Shown here: positions 35,956-44,407 of the stretch, piece by piece
Position numbering within the stretch: position 1 is the stretch's first letter
Layout: every line of letters starts with the position of its first letter
Assembly (NCBI GenBank): GCA_015233565.1
Contig: JADFXM010000044.1
Location: forward strand, 1-62,970
Origin: Candidatus Rifleibacteriota bacterium
GTDB taxonomy: Bacteria; Muiribacteriota; Ozemobacteria; Ozemobacterales; Ozemobacteraceae
Length of the DNA stretch: 62,970 bases
Direction: 5' to 3'
Position numbers and translations under genes: made by a program
Notes under the pieces: model-generated
What the model was told of the DNA's origin: nothing
What the model saw: only the letters and a program-made list of their open reading frames with translations
The model's database searches: none

Positions 35956-37725
35956 TTAGTCACATTGCAAAGTGTTTTGTGAAATATTTTGCCCCGCCCC
36001 TGACATGGCGTTCTGGGAAGCCCCTTGAAGTGAGCTCTGCAAATTTTCCTGAGGGGTAACCTGTGTGGGAGATGTTTCTTGGGAAAGTCGAATAGTGCGA
36101 TTGGCACTTGTTTCCTCGATGAATATTAATTCCTTTCGAGAATTATATCCGGGGCTGCTGAATTCAACGGGATAATAACCTGGTCGTAGTTTCGGAATAC
36201 AAAACCGGCCAAGTTTATCAGTCAAAAAACTTTTTTCACCGATCTTAATAGTTCCTTTCTCAATAATCTTCCCATTTTCAGAGGATAGCATGTTTCCTTT
36301 AAATACTGAAAAAAGTGGGTTCAACCTAATTTCCGAAAACTCCTTGCATCTTTTGGAGCCAAAATTATGTTTCAACTCCAGTCCGGCGTAACCATCAGCT
36401 GTAATCAATAACTCAGCAATTTGTTTATGGGAAGAGCTGGAAATCGAAAAACAGCCGTTCTGATCTACTTTTTCTATTCTTCCTTCGGCAAGAAGGACTG
36501 CATTATGAATCGGTTTTCCAGTCAAAGCATCGATGATCTGACCTTTAAACACCCCTTTTTGTAAATCAGAACTTACTAAAGTTGGTTTTTCGCGCTTGTC
36601 AGATTTATCAAGCCTGGAATTTTTCCCTTTTTCCGGTATTTCGTTGTTATTGCTGTTAGAATCTGTATTCTGAGGAGTTTCAATTATTTTTGCCTGATTT
36701 TCAGGAACCCTGGCCTGATTTATATTTTTTACCTGGTTACCTGAATTTTTTTCTCTTTTTAATTGTGCGCGCAATGCAGCTAAACCTTGGTTTGGAGCCT
36801 CATACGAGTTCTTCTCCAATAATTTTGCGGTTTCCTTTTTGGAAAAAAGCAAAATAGTAGCATCTTTTAGTCGATCAATGTGACTTTTTCCAGCCAATTC
36901 AGGCGTGGATTCTTCTCCAGCAGAAGCGGTGGGAATTCCTTTAATAAGATTATAAAGAAAACGGTCATTGCACATTATCCATTCGGGAATAAACGTACTT
37001 GAAGCAAGATTCAGATTCACGGATGAAAAAAACTTCTCAGGAAAACGAGCTGTAAGATATGCAAAAAAACGTGCCCAACTAGAGGAGAGATCTTTTAATT
37101 TTACACCTTCTTCGGGCTCGATTGTTCCTTCGCTCTTGCCTAAAATTCCAATTTCAATCAGATTTTTCATAGCTAACGAAGGGATTCTTGACGAAATACT
37201 CGACGAAGCGTTTCCCGGAGATTCCAAATTCCCCATTAATCCTTCCATTTCCAGGGCGATTTTTTCCCAGGTAACCCAATTAGGAGAAGAAGAAATCTCC
37301 TTCGAGTGAAAGCCTGAAAAAATCGAAAAAAACAAGACAATTATGGCTAATCTGTAAATTCCTCGAAGCCATTTTGCACCACTGTTAGCACTCATTGATT
37401 TATTTTTTTCCTCAGCCTCTTGCCGAGTTGGGGGTATTCTGGAAAATTGAAATTTCTTTTTCCCGGTCCTGACAGGAAAAGCTTTCCCGTTTTCTAAAGC
37501 TCTGAAATAGTTGTCACCTTTCAGCCAAAAAAAAGCCAGTACCGATCTCATCGAGTTAATAAACCTTCGAAAGAGGGAAATGAAAAAATTTACAAACGAT
37601 TTCAATTGAACGTTTGCATTCTTTTTTTTCTTAAACCCGCTTCTAAATCCGCTTCTTAACTCGCTTCTCAATTTCATAATAAAAAATTTTTGCTCGGTGA
37701 ACTTAAAGTTTTCCGGTATTCTCAC
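35956..37725 (-). CDS. Membrane-anchored protein with CarboxypepD_reg-like domains
   Basis: A 589-residue protein, last of a three-gene operon. A basic ~115-residue N-terminus precedes one membrane segment (YRLAIIVLFFSIFSGF, about residues 127-142), so most of the protein is extracytoplasmic. Residues ~150-230 (WEKIALEMEGL..., SLAMKNLIEIGIL..., TIEPEEGVKLKDLSSSWARFFAYL) vaguely resemble SLH modules. A Glu/Asn/Lys-rich linker leads to two carboxypeptidase-regulatory-like beta-sandwiches (GVFKGQIIDALTGKPIHNAVLLAEG, LTDKLGRFCIPKLRPGYYPVEFSSPGY) and a Gln/Ser-rich tail. It overlaps the preceding gene by 23 bp. A shorter start (MKLRSELRSGF, residue 17) is possible. Role likely in envelope structure; not recognised further. 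Confidence 0.6.
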   Translation of the reverse strand: MRIPENFKFTEQKFFIMKLRSELRSGFRSGFKKKKNANVQLKSFVNFFISLFRRFINSMRSVLAFFWLKGDNYFRALENGKAFPVRTGKKKFQFSRIPPTRQEAEEKNKSMSANSGAKWLRGIYRLAIIVLFFSIFSGFHSKEISSSPNWVTWEKIALEMEGLMGNLESPGNASSSISSRIPSLAMKNLIEIGILGKSEGTIEPEEGVKLKDLSSSWARFFAYLTARFPEKFFSSVNLNLASSTFIPEWIMCNDRFLYNLIKGIPTASAGEESTPELAGKSHIDRLKDATILLFSKKETAKLLEKNSYEAPNQGLAALRAQLKREKNSGNQVKNINQARVPENQAKIIETPQNTDSNSNNNEIPEKGKNSRLDKSDKREKPTLVSSDLQKGVFKGQIIDALTGKPIHNAVLLAEGRIEKVDQNGCFSISSSSHKQIAELLITADGYAGLELKHNFGSKRCKEFSEIRLNPLFSVFKGNMLSSENGKIIEKGTIKIGEKSFLTDKLGRFCIPKLRPGYYPVEFSSPGYNSRKELIFIEETSANRTIRLSQETSPTQVTPQENLQSSLQGASQNAMSGAGQNISQNTLQCD

Positions 37726-38854
37726 TACTATCTATCGAAACAAATTGGCTATTTAATAAGTATTCAATTAAAATTCTTGGAGGAGCACTCAGTTTTGCTA
37801 CACCTCTGATTTTTTTTTCTTGTTCGTCAAAAGAACAAGATGTCAGAAATTTCTTTGCCAAATCTTCGCCAGCCAGCCTGAACACTGCTTCGCGAAAAGT
37901 AAGGCCTTCAATAATATCACCGCATATCATTTCATCAACTGGAATCAAAAGAATGGGATGTTTGACATCCGTCAAACACCAAAGATCACCTTCCCGGGAT
38001 AAAACCATTCCAATATTTTCAGCAAGTCTGGCCATTGCCTTCAATGCAGAGGTTTCATGTCCCTTATATGTGACTTTCTTCGGAGGAGGGGTTCGAAATC
38101 TAATTTTAATCTGTGCCTGGTTAGAAAGCTCCTGAAAAAGGTCCTTTGTTGAAGCATTTTTCACATCTAAAACTATTTCTTTGAAATTTCCTACTGAGCA
38201 AGGAGCTAACAAGCTGTTCGGAAGTCTCCCAGCATAACTTTCCGGCGAGATGGGATTTTGGATTGCGTTTAATTTGATTTCGCCAGGTTTAAAGGAAAAT
38301 GTATATCCATCTTTTTCATGGATTAACTTTAGATTCGTTTCAGGTTTAACGTGAAAAAAGATCCTCAAGTGGGAAAAAGGCTCTCTAATTTCCGAAAATC
38401 TAATTAGCTTTAAGGGGCATCCCTTTGAGGCAGACGGTGTAAGAGGTACTTCCGGAATTACATCCGGAAAATCTGCCACCCAATAGGATTCGCGGGGAAC
38501 AAAACGAATGATAGGTTCGACATTTTCTGAAAGGGCAACTCTAACCATTGACTCTCCCTGACTGTTGGAAATCTGGATTTCATTTAGCGATTTTTCAGCT
38601 GATTCCAATTTAAATGAAGAAAACAGAAAAAGAATTAAAACCAAAATTCTGATGCTGGATACCCTCGATTTGAAGGAAATTAATTCGAAAAAATCAAGCA
38701 AATGCATTTTGAACTGCTTGAACTGCTGGCTAGAGAGTTCATTTTCCAGAATTTTGAAAAAAAGAAAAGGGCCATCAACTTTTAATGTTGAGGAATTCAA
38801 GCTCAGAGCAATGATTTGCTTGCCCCGTTTGCAAATTTTTTGCCTATTAAGCAT
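37703..38854 (-). CDS. AMIN/STN-like envelope protein
   Basis: A 383-residue protein, middle of the operon. A membrane segment or signal peptide lies at about residues 67-84 (SIRILVLILFLFSSFKLES); an internal start at residue 50 would put it nearer the N-terminus, but no ribosome-binding site decides. Residues ~90-200 (VRVALSENVEPIIRFVPRESYWVADFPDV) resemble an AMIN domain, which targets proteins to the periplasm or peptidoglycan. Residues ~230-300 (LDVKNASTKDLFQELSNQAQIKIRF..., KAMARLAENIGMVLSREGDLWCLTD) resemble a secretin/TonB short N-terminal (STN) fold. No secretin barrel follows, so this is not a secretin. It begins immediately after the stop of the zinc-ribbon gene (TAAATG). Confidence 0.6.
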   Translation of the reverse strand: MLNRQKICKRGKQIIALSLNSSTLKVDGPFLFFKILENELSSQQFKQFKMHLLDFFELISFKSRVSSIRILVLILFLFSSFKLESAEKSLNEIQISNSQGESMVRVALSENVEPIIRFVPRESYWVADFPDVIPEVPLTPSASKGCPLKLIRFSEIREPFSHLRIFFHVKPETNLKLIHEKDGYTFSFKPGEIKLNAIQNPISPESYAGRLPNSLLAPCSVGNFKEIVLDVKNASTKDLFQELSNQAQIKIRFRTPPPKKVTYKGHETSALKAMARLAENIGMVLSREGDLWCLTDVKHPILLIPVDEMICGDIIEGLTFREAVFRLAGEDLAKKFLTSCSFDEQEKKIRGVAKLSAPPRILIEYLLNSQFVSIDSSENTGKL

Positions 38855-41251
38855 TTATTCTCCATTTAGCATCGAACTCAGAAGGCCAAACGCTTCCATT
38901 CTTGAATTGGAAGAAAGAGTGAGTTTTTCCAACCAACTTCCCTTCTGCATAGGAAGCTGAGAAACAAAACCTGTGAATTCCTTCAAAATTTCATCTTTTG
39001 TCATGACTCCATAAACAAACTGGCTTGGAATCGGAAGATCGCGATCCAAATATTTTTTGAATAGGTCTCCAACATTTTGAGCGATTTCGCGCCATTCTGT
39101 CCATTTCAGGTCATCGGAAGGTCTGGCTTGATGGTTTTGGTCAGCTAGATTTAATCCCATCTCCAGGAGATTTTTCCACGCAAAATATACCGGATGGTTA
39201 AGAGAAACATCAACAAATGGAAATTGAAGCTTCTTGGCTTTCTCATGGTTCAGTTGAGAAGCAAATACCGGCCCCTTTCCTTCTAAATCGGGTAGTATAC
39301 CTGAAGGAATTCCATTTATTCCGGCTAAGAACACTCTCATTCTTTTCAAATCAGTTTTAAACATAATTTCGTCTTTGTCGGGAAGTCTTCCCAAAGCTTG
39401 TTTCGAAAACTCATCTGCTTCACTTGAAGTAAGCCCCAATTTTATTGAAATGTGGGATTTTAAATCCGACCAAATCAGAGGTTTTTCAAGTCGATTCAAC
39501 ACAGTATCAACAGTCTTGGAAGCTTTAGGAGAAAACCCGGAATCGAAGAGGATAAAAGGAGATGCGACACTTACTACGGTCATTTGCAAGATCCCAATTA
39601 CCGGCAATAACAAACTTTTCCCAATGATCTTAGTCAAATTCAATCTTTTTTGAGCTTGATTGGAACCGGAAATGATTTTCGAAGATATCCTGGCACGACT
39701 CAGATTTTTTTTGCCTTTTTTGAAATGTACGATCCCCATCCGCTTATTTGGCAACTCAGATGAAGGATCTGCATCTATCAAAACTTCCGAGGGAAGGTCT
39801 TCCTCCACAGAAGTTTGACTGCTCGCGGCAAAGTCCACGAAAAAGATATTTCCTACCCGGTTTGTTCTTTCAGAGAGTTTTGATTTTTCCCGTGTTTCCA
39901 GTTGAGAATCAGAACCATTAGGAGATTGAACTGAATCAATTTGCAGCGGAACCTGATCATTTTGAAGTTGAAGCAGATCAATTTGAGGTTGAGATGGAAT
40001 TTCAGTATCCCATTTTTCTGTAAATTCTCCAATCAATTCAAGATCATTGGAAAGTTCATTGATAGTTTCCGGTAAAGAAACAATTTCCAGAGTTTCCGGA
40101 TTACCCTCAAAAACAAAATCTTCAGCCTTTTCAAGCGGGCTGCTTACTCTGAGATTATTGTCAGAAGAAACTTCAATTCTATTTATGGGAGAATTAGTTA
40201 CAATTTTTCTTTCAATTTTCTGACCGTTTTCGGTCTTTATTTCACTTTCTGGCCCTTTTTCAGTCAGGGTTTTACTTACATTCTGGGTCCCAGCTTCATT
40301 CTCAACTTTAATTTCATTTTCAGCCCTTGCCTCATTTCCAACAACTGCTTTATTGGAAGAAGCCATTGTTTCAGTGCCAACAGCTTCTTTACTAATCACC
40401 TTTGTTTCAGTGCCAACGGTTAGTTTACTAATCGCCTCTGTTTCATTTCCAACAGCTGCATTACTAAGCGCCTGTGTTTCATTTCCAACAACTACTTTGC
40501 TAAGAGCCTTTGTTTCATTCTTTTCAGTGACTTCCTTCACATCCCAGGGTTCATTCTCATTACTTACTTTATTACTCTTATTGCTTTCATTGTTGCATTC
40601 ATTGTTGCTTTCCTTCTTGCCTTCACGAGTTTCTTCACTATCAATAGGCTTTTCAATGAGACTGTCATTGAAATTCAAACTTATTTTTTCTTTTCCATTG
40701 CTACCATCTTTTCCCTGAATATTTTCACTGATTTTATCATTCTCTGATTTGTTTTCTTCTTCAGTTCTCTTTTCGATTTCTTTCTCTCTCTCTTTACCCT
40801 TTTCAATGGGAATTTCAACCCTTTCTTCTTTTTTTAGTTGAAGCGCAGAAATTTCAATTAAGGAAGTAACCTGTTCCTTTGAATTTTCCTTGAGGGAATC
40901 CTCTTGGGGGGTTTTAATAGGTATGAGAGGAGACACAGGGGAATTTTTCTTTTCTGGGCCCCTATATTTCTTCGCTAATGCTTGGAATATTCCAAGTTTT
41001 TCAGGGTCACTCAGTGAGTTTTCGCTATTTTCTACAAATGAAATTTTTGGAGGTTTGCCTGGAAGAGCATATATTGCAGCTAGCGAAGCGGGTCTTCCAC
41101 AAAATCCGCAGAATTGAGAAGAAGCCGGGCTTGCTTTTCCACAAACCGGGCATCGCCACGGTGCAGGGTTAATGTGCCTTCCGTCGGGGGCAATCCTTCG
41201 GAGTCCACCTTCCCATTTTACTCCAGCCATTTTTTGTCGAAACATATTCAT
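38855..41251 (-). CDS. Zinc-ribbon membrane protein with SLH-like domain
   Basis: A 798-residue protein, first of the operon. N-terminal double CxxC zinc ribbon (CPVCGKASPASSQFCGFCG, about residues 34-52). Then ~450 residues of Glu/Lys/Ser/Asn-rich low complexity, including near-repeats of xVGNETxAxSxxA (about residues 250-310), probably disordered. One membrane segment at about 545-568 (LLLPVIGILQMTVVSVASPF) puts the ribbon in the cytoplasm and the C-terminal 230 residues outside. There, FPFVDVSLNHPVYFAWKNLL (about 677) to WTEWREIAQNVGDLF reads like an S-layer-homology module, the fold that binds cell-wall polymers. Function unknown; a link between cytoplasmic protein interactions and the envelope is inference. 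Confidence 0.6.
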   Translation of the reverse strand: MNMFRQKMAGVKWEGGLRRIAPDGRHINPAPWRCPVCGKASPASSQFCGFCGRPASLAAIYALPGKPPKISFVENSENSLSDPEKLGIFQALAKKYRGPEKKNSPVSPLIPIKTPQEDSLKENSKEQVTSLIEISALQLKKEERVEIPIEKGKEREKEIEKRTEEENKSENDKISENIQGKDGSNGKEKISLNFNDSLIEKPIDSEETREGKKESNNECNNESNKSNKVSNENEPWDVKEVTEKNETKALSKVVVGNETQALSNAAVGNETEAISKLTVGTETKVISKEAVGTETMASSNKAVVGNEARAENEIKVENEAGTQNVSKTLTEKGPESEIKTENGQKIERKIVTNSPINRIEVSSDNNLRVSSPLEKAEDFVFEGNPETLEIVSLPETINELSNDLELIGEFTEKWDTEIPSQPQIDLLQLQNDQVPLQIDSVQSPNGSDSQLETREKSKLSERTNRVGNIFFVDFAASSQTSVEEDLPSEVLIDADPSSELPNKRMGIVHFKKGKKNLSRARISSKIISGSNQAQKRLNLTKIIGKSLLLPVIGILQMTVVSVASPFILFDSGFSPKASKTVDTVLNRLEKPLIWSDLKSHISIKLGLTSSEADEFSKQALGRLPDKDEIMFKTDLKRMRVFLAGINGIPSGILPDLEGKGPVFASQLNHEKAKKLQFPFVDVSLNHPVYFAWKNLLEMGLNLADQNHQARPSDDLKWTEWREIAQNVGDLFKKYLDRDLPIPSQFVYGVMTKDEILKEFTGFVSQLPMQKGSWLEKLTLSSNSRMEAFGLLSSMLNGE

Positions 41252-41358
41252 ATTGCGTCTTCATATCGGCTTCATCTTAAATTTTCTTAACTTTTCCTGA
41301 ATATCTTTTTTTAAAATTTAAGCTTTTCAAAAATTTATTAAATTTCCTGATAATTTCG

Positions 41359-41387
41359 TTGACAATTAGCACCAGTTAAGTTATTCA
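41359..41387 (+). promoter_or_regulatory. Possible promoter with TTGACA box
   Basis: TTGACA at 41359-41364 is a perfect -35, with TATTCA 17 bases later as a poor -10. If used, transcription would start almost at the ATG at 41395, consistent with the lack of a ribosome-binding site there (leaderless message). Weak. Confidence 0.3.
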
Positions 41388-41394
41388 TAAAAAT

Positions 41395-41754
41395 ATGGAT
41401 AAAAATAAAAATTTTTCCTGCGTTTCGGAAAAAGTAAAAAATGTTTTTATACTTCGCACAAATGGTTACCTCAATGAAGAGGGTGGCGAATTTTTGAAAA
41501 AATCCTTCGAAGAAGGATTTGCTTTAGGATTCCAGAATTTTTTAATAAATTTCACTGGAACTCCCGTCATAAACAGCCTTGGAATTGCCAAAGTTCTTGA
41601 AGTTGCCGAAGAAGTCGTTGAAGACAGAAAAGGCAGTTTAGTATTCACAGGGTTAAATGAATTAACAATGGGAGTATTCAAAATGGTTGGTCTTCTAAAA
41701 ATGGGAAAAGCCTTTCCAACTGAGCCAGAAGCTTTCGAAAGTCTAGCCAAATAA
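41395..41754 (+). CDS. STAS-domain anti-sigma factor antagonist
   Basis: A 119-residue single STAS domain as in SpoIIAA/RsbV-type proteins. The central beta-strand and loop LINFTGTPVINSLGIAKVLEVAEEV contain the serine of the usual phosphorylation site (VINSLGI, Ser66 by my count), the residue an anti-sigma kinase would phosphorylate. The C-terminal helix ends FPTEPEAFESLAK, as is typical. No kinase or phosphatase partner lies beside it; the two histidine kinases downstream are of a different class. No ribosome-binding site is seen before the ATG. Divergent from the zinc-ribbon operon. Confidence 0.8.
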   Translation: MDKNKNFSCVSEKVKNVFILRTNGYLNEEGGEFLKKSFEEGFALGFQNFLINFTGTPVINSLGIAKVLEVAEEVVEDRKGSLVFTGLNELTMGVFKMVGLLKMGKAFPTEPEAFESLAK

Positions 41755-41958
41755 ATTATTTCTGAAAAATCCCACCTTCCCCATCTTGGAAACAGCATGG
41801 TATTTTCCTTGAAAGTCTCATTGAAAGATAATTTTTGCTGAAGCCATTTTGACTTTTCTGAGATGAAAAGTGTGATATTTTCAAACGAATCCATTAATTT
41901 TTTTTTCTATTCGTCCGATAGACTTGGTTGAAAAAAGAATTTCTGGAGGTTAATAGCA

Positions 41959-42417
41959 ATGGTCGAGATCGAATTAAAAATTTTGCTTTTGACGACCATT
42001 TATTTTATCACATGGTTTTTGGTTGAAAAAGTGTTTCTGCGAATCTATCGATCCTTTAAAAAAGAAAAAGAAAGCATGGAACCAGCTATTCCAAAGAAAA
42101 TTGTTCCTTTAGCAACCCCTCGGTCCATGGGAGACATAACACCTTTGGATCAAACCGCACGGTACCAAAAAGGCCTAAAAAGCCCCGATTGGCGCATTAG
42201 AAGAATCTCTGCGGTGCAACTAGGCGAAAAAAGAGGTTCAGGAGTTGTCCAATCTTTAATAGCCGCGTTGAAAGATTCAAGAGAGGAAGTTAGCATTGCA
42301 GCAGGAGAATCTCTGGCAAAAATAGGTGATCCCTCTGCAATAGCTGCACTTACCGAACATGTCCGGAATCTTGAAAAGCGCATGGACGAAGAATTTGAAA
42401 AAGCAAGAGCTGCTTAA
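41959..42417 (+). CDS. Membrane-anchored HEAT-repeat protein
   Basis: A 152-residue protein with a GGAGG site upstream. An N-terminal membrane segment (ILLLTTIYFITWFLVEKVFL) and a basic linker precede two HEAT/PBS-lyase-type helical repeats (SPDWRIRRISAVQLGEKRGSGVVQSLIAALKDSREEVSIAAGESLAKIGDPSAIAAL, cut here into pieces by the reader as residues ~75-130). A charged coiled-coil tail ends the protein. HEAT repeats of this kind scaffold other proteins. The partner is unknown. Confidence 0.65.
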   Translation: MVEIELKILLLTTIYFITWFLVEKVFLRIYRSFKKEKESMEPAIPKKIVPLATPRSMGDITPLDQTARYQKGLKSPDWRIRRISAVQLGEKRGSGVVQSLIAALKDSREEVSIAAGESLAKIGDPSAIAALTEHVRNLEKRMDEEFEKARAA

Positions 42418-42433
42418 TTTTTCAGACCCATTT

Positions 42434-42555
42434 AACCTCTTTTAAACTGTACATGATGCTAATTACAACACGATTCAAAAAGAATAACTTTAAGAGGAAG
42501 CAAATCGCTATCAAATCAAGCTTTGAGAAACTTGGAAAGAAGTTTAAATGGAACA
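42434..42555 (+). repeat. Family D repeat, copy 2
   Basis: About 122 bp matching 23511-23633, from AACCTCTTTTAAAC to GTTTAAATGGAACA. It lies in the short gap between the HEAT-repeat gene and the small membrane protein gene. Confidence 0.65.
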
Positions 42556-42623
42556 CTGAAATTAATGAACCGAAAAAATTTGATCATCTTGCAATTTCTC
42601 TCATTTGAACATAGAATTTTCCC

Positions 42624-43025
42624 ATGAATTTAAAGAGATTTTTTAAGATTGTAATTGCAGTGTTGATCAGCCTTTTGATTTGCCCAGGATCAGGCCATGC
42701 CACTTTGGGGAGAAAAAAGGCGGGTTGGATTAGTTTTGTAATTTTTCTTTTGGTGACAATTTTGGCCGGCTTTTTTGTCAACCAGCTTGTAAGAAGCGCC
42801 ATTTTCGAAATGCAAAAGCAAGATCGACCCAGTCTTGAGAAATTGATAGAGGTTGTTACCCAAGGATTCAAGAGTGACAAAAACATCTCTATCACACTTT
42901 GGTTACTTCTATTGGTTTATTTTTTAATTCCAATAGAACTTGTTTTTCACGAAATTTTTTTTCCTCCAAAAGCTATTGAAGAAATCACTCCTCCTTCAGA
43001 AGAAGTAAAAAAAACAGAATTATAG
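42624..43025 (+). CDS. Small integral membrane protein
   Basis: A 133-residue protein with three hydrophobic segments (FKIVIAVLISLLICPG, WISFVIFLLVTILAGFFV, ISITLWLLLLVYFLIPIELV) and a short charged tail. The string PGSGHATLGRKKAGW between the first two resembles the PGxGHxxxGRxxxG loop of small membrane families of unknown role (TM2/DUF5683-like), which I mention only as likeness. No ribosome-binding site is obvious. It is flanked by family D and family A repeats. Confidence 0.55.
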   Translation: MNLKRFFKIVIAVLISLLICPGSGHATLGRKKAGWISFVIFLLVTILAGFFVNQLVRSAIFEMQKQDRPSLEKLIEVVTQGFKSDKNISITLWLLLLVYFLIPIELVFHEIFFPPKAIEEITPPSEEVKKTEL

Positions 43026-43056
43026 TTTTTGCAACGCAAAGAGGAGTTTCAGGATT

Positions 43057-43198
43057 CAGCGAAAAAGAGTAAAAATACTTGACTTCTAAATCTGCATCAA
43101 CGCAAGTGCAGAAAATTTGGAAAAAACAATTTTTCGCATTTTTTTTTGAATTGTATGGTAAATTGCCAATGTCAATATGAATTTACCCTTTGTAGCTG
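43057..43198 (-). repeat. Family A MITE-like repeat, copy 3, with 8-bp TSD
   Basis: 142 bp, CAGCGAAAAAGAGTAAA to TTTACCCTTTGTAGCTG, in reverse orientation. Flanked by a perfect 8-bp direct repeat TCAGGATT at 43049-43056 and 43199-43206, the second independent example of an 8-bp target duplication for the family. Confidence 0.88.
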
Positions 43199-43313
43199 TC
43201 AGGATTAGACCAAGTTCCCTGCCTTTTTTGAGATCAGATGGGGATGGTTGACAAAAAAACTCCGGTTATGGTATTTAATAATTAATTTTGCAATACAAAA
43301 TCAGGAGTTAAAA

Positions 43314-44306
43314 ATGAATAGATATGCCACAATAATTGAAAGCGGGAGCTACATTCCGGAAATCGAGCAACCTAACGAAATTTTCAAAAAGCGATTCGGG
43401 AATGAAGCAATCGAAAAACTCGAAAGTGCTACCGGAATATTAACACGGTTTTATGCACCGCAAAATTTTTCCTGTTCAGATTTGGCAACAAAAGCAATTG
43501 AAAATCTTCTGGATAAGTCCAATTTCCCACGCGAAAAAATTGATCTTTTGATATTAGGAACTGACACCCCGGATTTTATTACTCCGGCAACATCGGTAAT
43601 TGTGCAGCAAAAAGCCGGTCTGACAAATGCGGGAACTTTTGATGTTGGATGTGCATGCGCATCCTTCCCCACCGGCTTGGCAATCGCCGCAGGGATTATT
43701 TCAAGTCAACCGCAGATAAAAAATATTATTGTTGCAGGTGCATATATGATGCACAAACTTGCAGATGTGGAAAATGACATAAATGCGTTCTATTACGGAG
43801 ATGGAGCTGGAGCTGCTTTAATTCAATCTTCCGACAGTCCCGGTTTTATATCTTCCACCTTTAAAGCAGATGGATCCTATGCTATGAATTGGGGAATTTT
43901 TTCGGGAGGGACATATGAACCCGCGTCTATCGAGACTGTAAAAGCCGGCAAAACCCAGGTCAGATTTGTCAACCCCTTCCCCTCAAGCGTAAATAACGAG
44001 GGATGGCCACAGAGAGTCAGAGAAGTCGCCCAAAACGGGAATTTTGAAATCAATGAAATCGATCACATAATTTTCACTCAGGTACGCGACAGAACCATTA
44101 ACAAAGTTATGGAGACCCTCGAACTGCCGATTGAAAAAGCCCACAAAATTATGCATAAATGGGGATATCTCGGTTCAGCCTGCCTTCCCGCAACATTTGA
44201 TGATGCAGTACAATTGGGAAAAATAAAAAGCAAAGCTCTCGTGGTATTTGTCGGCTCGGGAGTAGGCTACAATCAATGCGCAGTTGCCTTCAGAATGCAT
44301 AAATAG
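43314..44306 (+). CDS. KAS III (FabH-like) ketoacyl synthase, atypical site
   Basis: A 330-residue thiolase-fold enzyme resembling 3-oxoacyl-ACP synthase III. The start at 43314 is chosen because AGGAG lies seven bases upstream; the longer frame from 43248 adds an implausible extension. The nucleophile Cys115 is present (DVGCACASFPTG aligns with FabH DVAAACAGF). The FabH catalytic His position (VPHQAN) reads IFTQVR, so His becomes Thr, and the Asn of HGNTSAA reads Tyr (WGYLGSACLP). The decarboxylation pair is thus missing while acyl-transfer to Cys remains possible. It could condense non-decarboxylatively, act as an acyltransferase, or serve a special lipid/natural-product pathway. It is monocistronic with no fatty-acid genes nearby. 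Confidence 0.75.
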   Translation: MNRYATIIESGSYIPEIEQPNEIFKKRFGNEAIEKLESATGILTRFYAPQNFSCSDLATKAIENLLDKSNFPREKIDLLILGTDTPDFITPATSVIVQQKAGLTNAGTFDVGCACASFPTGLAIAAGIISSQPQIKNIIVAGAYMMHKLADVENDINAFYYGDGAGAALIQSSDSPGFISSTFKADGSYAMNWGIFSGGTYEPASIETVKAGKTQVRFVNPFPSSVNNEGWPQRVREVAQNGNFEINEIDHIIFTQVRDRTINKVMETLELPIEKAHKIMHKWGYLGSACLPATFDDAVQLGKIKSKALVVFVGSGVGYNQCAVAFRMHK

Positions 44307-44407
44307 CATAATTTTCAAATTCCCATTCTTTTTTTTTGCACAAGATTCTTATTAATGCTATCATTTCCTAAGAAATTTTATAGAAATCGTGAGTAATTCT
44401 TTTTTCT

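Noticed and set aside
37703..38854. Secretin of a type II/IV pilus system
   Set aside because: Only AMIN- and STN-like parts are seen; the C-terminal secretin barrel is absent and no pilus genes are nearby.
43248..43313. Longer start for the KAS III gene
   Set aside because: The extension overlaps repeat-flanking sequence; a proper AGGAG site supports 43314.
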